Below, piece by piece: positions 13,953-19,689 of a stretch of DNA of 34,406 bases. The stretch covers positions 1 to 34,406 of the IMG/VR virus record IMGVR_UViG_3300047356_000150, one strand, 5' to 3'. Below the pieces are notes generated by a model. It ran no database searches. It had not been told where the DNA came from and saw nothing but the letters and a program-made list of their open reading frames with translations. Position numbers and translations under genes: made by a program. How positions within the stretch are numbered: position 1 is the first letter of the stretch; each line of letters begins with the position of its first letter. The DNA is from a virus.

Positions 13953-14174
13953 TTATAACGTATCGAAGACACCTATCTGTCTGTCTGATACGTAGGGCGG
14001 TTTGCTTAACCCGCGCTTCTCCCAGAAAGCTTTCCAGCCTTCGTCAATAAGCTTGGCTGTTTCTTTATTATATTCTCTATCGAGTGTAGCTTCTGATTTG
14101 CCCCCGCGGTTTGATACGCGGCGGGCGTTGTGGAGGTTGCGGTAAGCTTTAGGTCGTGCGTGTAGTGGTGTCAT
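13953..14174 (-). CDS. Hypothetical basic early protein, 73 aa
   Basis: Starting at ATG 14174 (MTPLHARPKAYRNLHNARR) this gives a basic protein with a C-terminal EGWKAFWEKRGLSKPPYVSD segment. The frame opens further upstream to 14228, but that part overlies the 57-residue gene at 14182-14355. The start at 14174 has the leader ATAACACACAT typical of this phage, so I prefer it. The arrangement of a basic head and aromatic helix could suit a DNA- or RNA-binding early protein. No family recognised. An AAACCGCC octamer falls within the KPP codons near the 3' end. Confidence 0.65.
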   Translation of the reverse strand: MTPLHARPKAYRNLHNARRVSNRGGKSEATLDREYNKETAKLIDEGWKAFWEKRGLSKPPYVSDRQIGVFDTL

Positions 14175-14181
14175 ATGTGTG

Positions 14182-14355
14182 TTATTTGTTGGCGGTTTGT
14201 GTTGCGTATTGAATGAGTGATTGTTCAACGTCGCTTGGTAGGTCTAGCTGTCTTATAGCGTACCTTGCGGCGGTTTCAGGTGTCCCTTGATGGGAACCAA
14301 TGGCGTTCCGTATAAGCATACGTGCTAGGTTTAGGCGTTCGGTGATGTCTTTCAT
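14182..14355 (-). CDS. Small early protein, 57 aa
   Basis: An uninterrupted minus-strand reading frame from ATG at 14353-14355 to TAA at 14182-14184. The protein begins MKDITERLNLARMLIRN and continues through HQGTPETAARYAIRQLDL to a C-terminus of SLIQYATQTANK. It looks all-alpha and amphipathic, with coding-like composition. AAACCGCC stands directly against the ATG and again 14 bp upstream. It ends 8 bp before the next start. No known family; real-gene status rests on composition, fit between neighbours and the leader. Confidence 0.65.
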   Translation of the reverse strand: MKDITERLNLARMLIRNAIGSHQGTPETAARYAIRQLDLPSDVEQSLIQYATQTANK

Positions 14356-14417
14356 GGCGGTTTATGTGTGGCGGTTTGTTTATCTAAAAGAAAGCAAGCC
14401 CTGTGGCGGCCAGTGTG

Positions 14418-14450
14418 TCACAAGGTGGTCACAGTTTGTGACAAGTGCAC
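14418..14450. other. TGTCACAA / TTGTGACA inverted repeat
   Basis: At about 14417-14444 the plus strand reads TGTCACAAGGTGGTCACAG followed by TTTGTGACAAG. The 8-bp arms and an internal GTCAC resemble, but do not equal, the TGTCACC boxes near RNA polymerase. It covers the 3' end of the HTH gene, which could allow autoregulation or mark a downstream operator. Confidence 0.35.
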
Positions 14451-14594
14451 CCGTTCGCCTGTCTCAATGCGATACTTGGCGGTTTCATAAGTGAGCCCGT
14501 GAGAGGCGGCATAGCTACCGATGCTTTGATAGTTGAGAAGGTAGTCTAGATAGTACGCTTGGAAGCGTTTATGTGCGGCGGTTTGTTTGTCCAT
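14418..14594 (-). CDS. Small putative HTH protein
   Basis: A 58-residue protein from ATG 14594 (MDKQTAAHKRFQAYYLDY). It holds a probable helix-turn-helix: YQSIGSYAASHGLTYETAKY, where ASHGLTYETAKYRI could be turn plus recognition helix. An upstream in-frame ATG at 14636 exists, but the segment between overlaps the neighbour and lacks conservation-like composition. This is the only small gene here resembling a DNA-binding regulator, so it is a candidate for a switch or early control protein; that is inference. AAACCGCC occurs both in its leader and in its coding sequence. Confidence 0.6.
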   Translation of the reverse strand: MDKQTAAHKRFQAYYLDYLLNYQSIGSYAASHGLTYETAKYRIETGERVHLSQTVTTL

Positions 14595-14632
14595 AGTATT
14601 TATTGTGTGGTTATTGTGTGGCGGTTTACTTG

Positions 14633-14905
14633 TCACGCAAAGGATTTTTCGGGCGCATCTGACATGAAGTAAATTTCTTTTAAGCGTGACTCAAAAGAGT
14701 ACTCTGAGTTGCTGTCATCGTGATCAATAAAAGTTTCATCTAAATCTGTTTTACGTAACACTTTATAAGTGCAAGCGCATGGATCTGCTAACTCATCTAA
14801 GGAAAACAATATATTTCTTTCATGTGAATTAGGCGAGAAGTGCAAGGTGTATTCTGAGCCCTTAAAATCTTTAGGCCATTTAGCAATAATAATTGTAATA
14901 TTCAT
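14633..14905 (-). CDS. Hypothetical early protein, 90 aa
   Basis: A soluble acidic protein starting MNITIIIAKWPKDFKGSEYTL, with a CACTYKVLRKTDLDETFIDHDDSNSEYS-like central region (split here: CACTYKVLRKT, then an acidic loop). No domain recognised. The leader holds an AAACCGCC octamer 11 bp upstream and AAACATC just before ATG, a CATCATG-type start shared with the next two upstream genes. Likely part of an early operon of host-takeover genes. Confidence 0.7.
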   Translation of the reverse strand: MNITIIIAKWPKDFKGSEYTLHFSPNSHERNILFSLDELADPCACTYKVLRKTDLDETFIDHDDSNSEYSFESRLKEIYFMSDAPEKSFA

Positions 14906-14976
14906 GATGTTTTAAAGGCGGTTTGAAAGATCCGCAAACTTGTTATGTGTGGTTTATGTGCGGCGGTTTGCTTGAT

Positions 14977-15216
14977 TTAAACACGCGCTAGTTTACCCGC
15001 GGCGTCTTTAGATTGGTTTAAAGAATCCTCAAAGGTGCAATTGCTACTTGGTTCAGGTGAAGTGATAACAGATACGCATCTTTGCAAATTATCCTCTTCG
15101 GCGCCAAGGTTAAAAACCTTCCCGTAATAGTAAGCGGTGGCTTCACGCGGCGTTGCCTTAATTTCAGTTTTTATAGTGTCACCATTTTCAAATGTGGCTG
15201 TAATATATGTTTTCAT
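14977..15216 (-). CDS. Hypothetical early protein, 79 aa
   Basis: Begins MKTYITATFENGDTIKTEIKA, a beta-hairpin-like start, followed by TPREATAYYYGKVFNLG and a Ser/Asn-rich tail ending DAAGKLARV. The alternating polar/hydrophobic pattern suggests a small alpha-beta fold. No family recognised. It lies after the strong hairpin at 15301-15324 and before an AAACCGCC site at 14962-14969. The start ATATCATG matches its neighbours' leaders. Confidence 0.7.
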   Translation of the reverse strand: MKTYITATFENGDTIKTEIKATPREATAYYYGKVFNLGAEEDNLQRCVSVITSPEPSSNCTFEDSLNQSKDAAGKLARV

Positions 15217-15300
15217 GATATGTATTTAGTTTCGTTTTATTGCCCCTTAAAGGCGTTTTAATGTGTTGCAAGTAGTAAGTGTTACCCTTGCACCCCGAAA

Positions 15301-15324
15301 CCCCGTAGCGGTTAAACTACGGGG
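15301..15324 (-). terminator. Strong hairpin CCCCGTAG / CTACGGGG
   Basis: A perfect 8-bp GC-rich stem with an 8-nt loop lies 12 bp after the stop of the 77-residue gene. On the minus strand the stem is followed by TTTCGGGG rather than a long U-tract, so it would be a weak or attenuating intrinsic terminator, or an RNase processing hairpin separating early transcripts. Confidence 0.6.
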
Positions 15325-15335
15325 CTGGTTATAGG

Positions 15336-15569
15336 TTATACTTCTTTAAAGTTGGCGGGGTCTGAAACGTCAATGAGGCGCTCAGTAGTGCCTACGCGCT
15401 TGCCGTCGCTTTTCATGGGAGCGAATAGGCGGACAATGCCCTTTTCCTTGTCGTGCCATTCAACACGGAATGATCGCATGGTTTGCCCGAAGAATTTGAG
15501 CGTGTCTTTAGAGAAGAAATAAGGGCCGAGTGCTAGGCTTTCGCGGATTGCTTGTGCTGTAGGTTTCAT
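15336..15569 (-). CDS. Hypothetical early protein, 77 aa
   Basis: A protein with the pattern SPYFFS-like YFFSKDTLKFFGQTMRSFRV near residues 17-36, followed by EWHDKEKGIVRLFAPMK and a basic/polar end. Proteins with a 'YFFSxDTxKFFGQTM' phrase occur as small conserved hypotheticals in phages and bacterial genomes, as I recall; no function is known to me. The next transcription feature is a strong GC hairpin, so it may be the last gene of an early sub-operon. Leader ACACATC before ATG, no SD. Confidence 0.75.
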   Translation of the reverse strand: MKPTAQAIRESLALGPYFFSKDTLKFFGQTMRSFRVEWHDKEKGIVRLFAPMKSDGKRVGTTERLIDVSDPANFKEV

Positions 15570-15607
15570 GATGTGTTTTATTTGTGGTTTTATTTGTGTT
15601 TTATTGA

Positions 15608-15871
15608 TTAAGAGTAAACGTAGCCGACCTTTACGGTCTCGCCGTCTTCAGAAAGTTTAATAACTGCACCGCTGAAATAAGTGTCTGAACTGATGCCGTC
15701 CCAATCTTCTATTTCGGTGCGGGTGAATTCGCCAAGCTCCCATACGCGGCCTCTGTATCGAATGAATGAACCCTCGCCGTCTTCTAAGTAGTCGAATGAT
15801 TCTAGCTCTTTTGATGTTAGATCGTATTCAGTTAAAAGATCGCGGTAGTGATTGTTTGTTGTAATTTTCAT
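15608..15871 (-). CDS. Hypothetical acidic early protein, 87 aa
   Basis: Acidic protein (about 19 Asp/Glu against 9 Lys/Arg) starting MKITTNNHYRDLLTEYDL and containing SFIRYRGRVWELGEFTRTE, with a beta-rich C-terminus. Early, acidic and small, it recalls DNA-mimic anti-defence proteins such as T7 Ocr in general character, but there is no sequence match I can point to. Two 23-bp direct repeats (15885-15907 and 15916-15938) lie directly upstream and probably belong to its promoter or leader. Confidence 0.7.
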   Translation of the reverse strand: MKITTNNHYRDLLTEYDLTSKELESFDYLEDGEGSFIRYRGRVWELGEFTRTEIEDWDGISSDTYFSGAVIKLSEDGETVKVGYVYS

Positions 15872-15884
15872 GTTTTTAATGTGG

Positions 15885-15938
15885 TTGTATTAAGTTTGAT
15901 TGAATTAACGTGTATTTGTATTAAGTTTGATTGAATTA
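15885..15938. repeat. Pair of 23-bp direct repeats upstream of early gene
   Basis: Identical 23-bp units at 15885-15907 and 15916-15938 (plus strand beginning TTGTATTAAGTTTG and ending ATTGAATTA) with an 8-bp spacer, giving a 31-bp period (three helical turns). The second copy includes the stop codon of the 34-residue membrane gene. On the transcribed strand each reads TAATTCAATC...TTAATACAA, so duplicated promoter or operator halves are possible. Confidence 0.75.
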
Positions 15939-16040
15939 GACGTCAATGACTAGGAACATAAGCAAAGCGCCTAAGGAGCCCGCGAGTAATACGCCTAGGG
16001 TGTAAATGAGAGCATTGAGTGTTTTCTGTGTGGTATTCAT
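15936..16040 (-). CDS. Small membrane protein, 34 aa
   Basis: From ATG 16040 (leader CAAACTTACA) to TAA at 15936-15938: MNTTQKTLNALIYTLG followed by VLLAGSLGALLMFLVIDV. One hydrophobic helix of about 20 residues fills the C-terminal half, so this is a single-pass inner membrane peptide. It is the first gene of the early operon after the terminus zone. Early membrane peptides in T7-like phages can act in host takeover, superinfection control or lysis timing, but no function can be assigned. It is short, so the call rests on the clean helix and position. Confidence 0.6.
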   Translation of the reverse strand: MNTTQKTLNALIYTLGVLLAGSLGALLMFLVIDV

Positions 16041-16199
16041 TGTAAGTTTGATTTGTGTTTTTCGGCGGCGTCATGCTTTCGATGGAAAGAAATCAATAGA
16101 AACAAATACATGCGTGCAAGCTTTTTCTTTTAAATAATTAAAGAAAGTCTCGGAGGCCGCTTGTTTACTGGCTTAGAGCTTGAAAGTTTTTTTGAGACG

Positions 16200-16220
16200 C
16201 TTAGGAAAAACCCGCCTAAG
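16200..16220. terminator. CTTAGG-N9-CCTAAG hairpin
   Basis: A perfect 6-bp inverted repeat with a 9-nt loop, next to a purine (AG)7 tract and the tandem repeat array. The arms match those of the hairpin at 11425-11446 in reverse order. Role unknown; terminator or packaging-related site are both possible. Confidence 0.35.
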
Positions 16221-16228
16221 TTATTATA

Positions 16229-16243
16229 AGAGAGAGAGAGAGA
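16229..16243 (+). repeat. (AG)7 dinucleotide tract
   Basis: Fifteen bases of alternating A and G, directly before the 10-bp array. A pure purine run can adopt unusual structure and is a known feature near some packaging or terminus regions. Function here is inferred from position only. Confidence 0.8.
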
Positions 16244-16247
16244 CAAT

Positions 16248-16372
16248 GTGTTGCTAGGTGTTGCTACATGTCGCTGAGTGTCGCTGAGTGTCGATGAGTG
16301 TTACTGAGTGTTGCTAGGTGTTATTGAGTGTCGATGAGTGTTACTAGGTGTTCAATAGGTGTTCAATAAGTG
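16248..16372 (+). repeat. Tandem array, ten 10-bp units plus two 11-bp units
   Basis: Units follow the pattern GTGTYGMTGA/GTGTTGCTAG: GTGTTGCTAG, GTGTTGCTAC, ATGTCGCTGA, GTGTCGCTGA, GTGTCGATGA, GTGTTACTGA and so on, each starting exactly 10 bp after the last, then two 11-bp units GTGTTCAATAR and a final GTG. The 10-bp register places every unit on one face of the helix. T7 carries arrays of a 7-bp repeat beside its terminal repeat (SRL and SRR); this is the best positional counterpart here. Confidence 0.85.
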
Positions 16373-16514
16373 AACCACAAAAACGCGTCATTTGCCTCAA
16401 ATGGACAAACGACTCAACGCATAATGATACACTGATATAACACTCAATAGACTAGCAAAGGTCATTATATATCCTTTGACGTGCTAGGAAAACAAAGGGC
16501 ATACCCCTATGCAT

Positions 16515-16533
16515 TGACAAATCACTGACAAAT
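16515..16533 (-). repeat. 19-bp box, copy 2 (inverted, exact)
   Basis: TGACAAATCACTGACAAAT on the plus strand is the exact reverse complement of the box at 11406-11424. It sits between a GCATA/TATGC hairpin and GC-rich sequence, about 50 bp past a possible minus-strand promoter. Two TGACAAAT units 11 bp apart suggest a dimeric DNA-binding protein. Confidence 0.8.
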
Positions 16534-16581
16534 CACACGAAAACAGGGGTGATGCGGGGGAAACTCAGCGCCGCTCATATA

Positions 16582-16609
16582 CGTATAACCTGTCACATTT
16601 TTTTACCAA
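16582..16609 (-). promoter_or_regulatory. Possible sigma70-type early promoter
   Basis: On the minus strand TTGGTA (16604-16609), a 16-bp spacer, and TATACG (16582-16587) resemble -35 and -10 elements pointing toward the early genes. TATACG is part of a TATACGTATA palindrome (16578-16587). The match is loose and unsupported by other copies. Confidence 0.3.
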
Positions 16610-16871
16610 AACAACAGGAAGCGCTAACGAACACTCATAGAATCCTCATTAACCCCTCTGAGAGGCTCTACAAGGCGTTTTGATGATCACAAGGGGTGTT
16701 ACCCTCCAAAGAAGCCCCAAGCCCCTTCACAGCCGCTATAGGGACTGGAGAGGAGGACATTGGGGCATACAAAGGGAGGCCACCTCCGAGCATTCCCAGA
16801 CGATGGCCTCCACACACACACACGTTACACACAAAACGGCCACTGGTCGTGACCAACACAAAAGTTAAATA

Positions 16872-17117
16872 TTAGAACACCTCTTCCTCATCATCGTCTT
16901 CTTCTAGTTCTTCCCACTCAAAGGCATCTTCAGGGTTCTGGTAAAGGTTCATAACACCAGCGTGACGCTTACAAGCCTCCTTGAGAAGCCCCATGGTAGC
17001 AAAAGGGTCGCTATAGACCAACTCGAAGGAATGCTTAGCGTCATCAGGTTGGATGATTATAACAAAGTTCCTACAGTGCTCCCCGAGGCGGGCTTGTATG
17101 GACTCGAAGGGTGTCAT
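16872..17117 (-). CDS. Hypothetical right-end protein with acidic tail, 81 aa
   Basis: Starts MTPFESIQARLGEHCRNFVI and ends in a run of Asp and Glu (WEELEEDDDEEEVF). The start overlaps the stop of the 42-residue basic protein by 3 nt (ATGA), so the two are coupled; one is strongly basic and the other strongly acidic, which may mean they bind each other. It is the last gene before the terminus zone, the position of T7 gene 19.5-type small genes. No family recognised. Confidence 0.7.
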   Translation of the reverse strand: MTPFESIQARLGEHCRNFVIIIQPDDAKHSFELVYSDPFATMGLLKEACKRHAGVMNLYQNPEDAFEWEELEEDDDEEEVF

Positions 17118-17242
17118 TTAGATTTCTTAGTGAGTTCTGACGAACACTTAGTTACCTTGGGCTTACTCCAGTCAATCTTATCGTAGTTCTTACGCTGCTT
17201 GGCTGGGTTGTGCCCTTTTCTTGGTTGATGTCCTTTACCCAT
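17114..17242 (-). CDS. Small basic protein, 42 aa
   Basis: ATG at 17240-17242, TGA at 17114-17116. The protein starts MGKGHQPRKGHNPAKQRKNY, continues DKIDWSKPKVTKCSS, and ends ELTKKSK. It is rich in Lys, Arg and His, with a repeated KGHxP phrase, so it probably binds nucleic acid or an acidic partner. It starts 2 bp after the stop of the upstream membrane protein and overlaps the next start. Short basic proteins of this style are seen beside the large terminase in aquatic T7-like phages in my recollection. No function is established. Confidence 0.65.
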   Translation of the reverse strand: MGKGHQPRKGHNPAKQRKNYDKIDWSKPKVTKCSSELTKKSK

Positions 17243-17244
17243 GA

Positions 17245-17439
17245 TTACATATAAAGTTTGTTGAGCTTATCAATAACGATCAGAATAGCTTCTCGGTGGT
17301 CTTTTAGAACGTCATTGTGATGCTTTAGGATTTCAAAGGAAGTCTTGAGTGTATCCTGAGTTTCCTTGAGGGAATTATTGAGGAGTATTAGGGATCCTGA
17401 GGTTATTAGGATGTATAGAATTAGTAGTGTGTGTTTCAT
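17245..17439 (-). CDS. Small membrane-anchored coiled-coil protein, possible spanin
   Basis: A 64-residue protein: N-terminal hydrophobic anchor LLILYILITSGSLILL (residues 4-19), then a periplasmic-type helical region with heptad character (KETQDTLKTSFEILKHHNDV...LIVIDKLNKLY). This is the layout of inner-membrane spanins (Rz-like), though very short and not overlapped by an outer-membrane lipoprotein gene. T7 places Rz/Rz1 between the terminase genes; here this gene follows the large terminase. The alternative is a small membrane protein of other function. Confidence 0.65.
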   Translation of the reverse strand: MKHTLLILYILITSGSLILLNNSLKETQDTLKTSFEILKHHNDVLKDHREAILIVIDKLNKLYM

Positions 17440-17789
17440 ATAGGTAATACTGGTTGGTAGTTAATACCTGTCAAACACTTTTACCTATTTTAAAGAACAC
17501 TCTTATGAAATTATAAGAACACTTTAAGGGAGGACTTATTACCAGCCAACTTACAAACACTCTTTTTCAAAGGTTCACTAAGTGTTTCCTAGTAGGGACT
17601 ATTTTAAGGTTTGTTCCCACTACCTGTCAAGGTTATTAATCCTCATTCTCATTTATTTTTGAGAACACCTCCCTTATTCATTTCTTCCTTAACGGGCGAC
17701 AATACCACCTCTTCTAGTTATCTTGTTGATTATCAAGTAGTTAAGAAAAAACTGAAGGATTTCTAATTATTTGTTACTATAAGGAGGTG
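17440..17789. other. 350-bp non-coding gap after large terminase
   Basis: AT-rich, with no reading frame over about ten codons that looks real. It contains AACACT boxes at 17474-17479, 17496-17501, 17518-17523 and 17556-17561, and a TCTTAT/ATAAGA hairpin at 17501-17518. A pyrimidine-rich stretch follows the terminase stop. Probably holds the late terminator and part of the right-end packaging signals, by analogy with T7. Confidence 0.5.
17474..17561 (+). repeat. AACACT boxes at 22-bp spacing
   Basis: AACACTTTTA, AACACTCTTA and AACACTTTAA start at 17474, 17496 and 17518, exactly 22 bp apart (two helical turns), with a fourth AACACT at 17556. The reverse complement, AGTGTT, is the core of the 10-bp array at 16248-16372. 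Confidence 0.6.
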
Positions 17790-19457
17790 TTACCAAGTTA
17801 AACTGCCAGCTCCTCCTGTCTTATTCTTGAAGTACGAGTCCTGAAACTTCTGTAATTCCGCATCAAGTAATTCTACCTTACGCTCAGTCATCTTGACCTC
17901 AGCATCCTGTGCCATCTGTTCCGTCCAATAGGCTACAGCGATACTAAGAGCGTCGAGTCTATCGTCGTGCGTAATAGCACCTCTATCGCGTGTGAGCCTC
18001 GACATTTGGTAAAAGAGGCTGTACTTCAATTGACTCTCATGGGGGTACTTCTGAATCGTCTGGAAGTCATCCTTGATGACATCAGGATCAACCACAAGCC
18101 TGTGACCTGCCATGACTGGCTCTAAGGTATCAATGATGCGTTTTTCCTTCTGGGTGCTGTGTCGGACTTCCTCAATACTCACAGGGTAAATTCTATTCAG
18201 CACAGGCTTAATAAGCTCGTTGAACATACCGTCACCAAAGTTGGTTTCGGTCACGATGTAATTGACTTTGTGTTCCTTAGCGAGCTCCGCGAGTTGCACT
18301 AGGGTGTCCTCAGAGTAACCTCCAGACAGACCACCAGCGGCAGGCACATAGAGTGTACCGTTAAGCATCTTACAAACCGCATAACCAGTCTCATCTTTAC
18401 CACGACCAGCAGGGTCAATTGCAAGGACACTACCAGTGTACGGAACCATATCTCCTAGTGTCTTAAAAGGTCGGTAATACCGCTCACCAGCAAAGGCTAC
18501 ATTGGGAACACTAGAGTCCCATTCCCTATCGGGGTCACGAGCCCAAACATACCGTTCGGGAGTCACCTCGTTGTCGATACTTGTTACAATCAGGTCGGAA
18601 ATCTTCAGAGGAAACTTCTCGACGTCAGATAGTTTGGAGTCCAAAAGAAACTGCATTGTGAAACCCGCAGATCCATAAGAGATCTTTCGTTCTGCTAAGT
18701 CTACGTCAGAGAACCGTAGAGGTTCCGTAGATCTACCCTCCATCTCTGGATCAACACATATGTTAGCTACGTTACCATCATATATCTTTTCATTATGAGA
18801 CTGCGTAATATGCGTTGCTGGCCAAATACGGCTATTGTAACCTCGCTCTTGGAGTTTCGTATAAATACTATCGAAGGTCTGAGGTGTTCCCAAAAAGATA
18901 ACTTTAGACGTATCATCAGGTTTTAAAATACTATCAAATTCTTTTACCTGTTCGCTAAGCTTTTCACGCATAACCATCGTCGCTGCATTATTAGGAACCT
19001 CGATGTCATCCGCAATGATAATATCAGCACGGCTACCAGTGAGCTGTGAAGTGATACCCAGTGACTTAACCGAAGGAGCGTGTGAAGCGGGAGCCCCCCC
19101 AACATCAAAGGAGATCTTCGATTGACGCTGAGAGTCCTTGGGTCGCAAGTGTTGCAAGATAGGCATCTCGTTAATGAGACGCATACAAAACACCGAGAAG
19201 TCATCCGAGCGTGTCTTAGAAGCCGACACAACAAGGATGTTCAACGACTGATCCATGAGGAGCTGGTGAACGACGTATGCCGAACAGATCCAGCTCTTCC
19301 CTGCGCCACGGAACGCCTGAATGATCGCACGCTTGTCCCCATGCTGCATATACTGAGCTATGTCATACTGTAGGGCTGTAGGATCAGGCAAGTTCAGTTG
19401 CTTCCATGCGAGATACAGGAAGTTCTTAAAGTCCTTTAGTTGTGGAGGTACTTCCAT
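17790..19457 (-). CDS. terL: Terminase large subunit, T7 gp19-like
   Basis: A 555-residue packaging motor. The ATPase domain has Walker A QAFRGAGKSWICSA near 48-61 and Walker B ADIIIADDIEVP near 143-154, with the coupling segment VIFLGTPQTFD near 190. The nuclease domain has VLAIDPAGRGKDETGYAV near 345, VTETNFGDGMF, and HDDRLDALSIAVAYW near 500, an RNase H-like acidic set. T7 gp19 is 586 residues and the order of motifs is the same. It cuts concatemers and fills the head through the portal. No SD at the start, which lies 3 bp after the stop of the HNH-like gene. Confidence 0.96.
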   Translation of the reverse strand: MEVPPQLKDFKNFLYLAWKQLNLPDPTALQYDIAQYMQHGDKRAIIQAFRGAGKSWICSAYVVHQLLMDQSLNILVVSASKTRSDDFSVFCMRLINEMPILQHLRPKDSQRQSKISFDVGGAPASHAPSVKSLGITSQLTGSRADIIIADDIEVPNNAATMVMREKLSEQVKEFDSILKPDDTSKVIFLGTPQTFDSIYTKLQERGYNSRIWPATHITQSHNEKIYDGNVANICVDPEMEGRSTEPLRFSDVDLAERKISYGSAGFTMQFLLDSKLSDVEKFPLKISDLIVTSIDNEVTPERYVWARDPDREWDSSVPNVAFAGERYYRPFKTLGDMVPYTGSVLAIDPAGRGKDETGYAVCKMLNGTLYVPAAGGLSGGYSEDTLVQLAELAKEHKVNYIVTETNFGDGMFNELIKPVLNRIYPVSIEEVRHSTQKEKRIIDTLEPVMAGHRLVVDPDVIKDDFQTIQKYPHESQLKYSLFYQMSRLTRDRGAITHDDRLDALSIAVAYWTEQMAQDAEVKMTERKVELLDAELQKFQDSYFKNKTGGAGSLTW

Positions 19458-19460
19458 AGG

Positions 19461-19685
19461 TTACTTATTGTTACCTCGATTAGTCTTCTTTGACTGAATC
19501 CGAAGGTTGCTCGACGAGTTGTTCTTAGGATTGCGATCTTTGTGATCGATGTCCATATTCCTTAGCTTAGCCTTACCATGTTTCTTGACCATTAGACGCC
19601 TTGCGGCTTTCCTAGAGTCATTCCTGCGACGTTGTTCTGGTTGCTTGTGGTAGCTCTCGTATTCTTTTTTGTAATCTCTAGCCAT
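19461..19685 (-). CDS. Small HNH-like protein next to terminase
   Basis: A 74-residue basic protein: MARDYKKEYESYHKQPEQRRRN, an Arg/Lys-rich helix, then MDIDHKDRNPKNNSSSNLRI and a basic tail. The DHKDxNPxNNSxxNLR phrase is the core of a shortened HNH fold found in small phage proteins beside terminases, where HNH proteins can assist genome cutting. The final His of a full HNH site is not evident, so it may be DNA-binding rather than cleaving, or a residual homing enzyme. Confidence 0.7.
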   Translation of the reverse strand: MARDYKKEYESYHKQPEQRRRNDSRKAARRLMVKKHGKAKLRNMDIDHKDRNPKNNSSSNLRIQSKKTNRGNNK

Positions 19686-19689
19686 AATA

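Larger units (their letters stand above)
16041..16871. other. Gene-free terminus zone (probable genome end region)
   Basis: About 830 bp without a convincing gene, between right-end small genes and the first early gene. It holds, from low to high: an AT-rich hairpin at 16125-16147, CTTAGG/CCTAAG at 16200-16220, a (AG)7 tract at 16229-16243, the 10-bp tandem array 16248-16372, CATTTG/CAAATG (16389-16403), CAAAGG/CCTTTG (about 16455-16478), GCATA/TATGC (16499-16512), the second 19-bp box, a TATACGTATA palindrome, GGAGGCCA/TGGCCTCC (16775-16811) and a (CA)6 tract. In T7-like phages the terminal repeat and early host-polymerase promoters lie here. Confidence 0.6.

Noticed and set aside
16248-16372. 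CRISPR array
   Set aside because: Units are only 10 bp and contiguous, with no unique spacers.
16736-16743. T7-type promoter core CTATAGGG
   Set aside because: It lies on the plus strand, opposite to all genes, the upstream half does not match a T7-type promoter, and no second copy with shared flanks was found.
16668-16868. Overlapping reading frames on both strands (about 62 residues each)
   Set aside because: Low-complexity CA/GT tract and a hairpin explain them; the minus frame needs a GTG start, and protein composition is not gene-like.
17640-17690. Tiny frames after a GGGAGG in the terminase downstream gap
   Set aside because: Only about ten codons each before stops; no support beyond a chance SD-like string.
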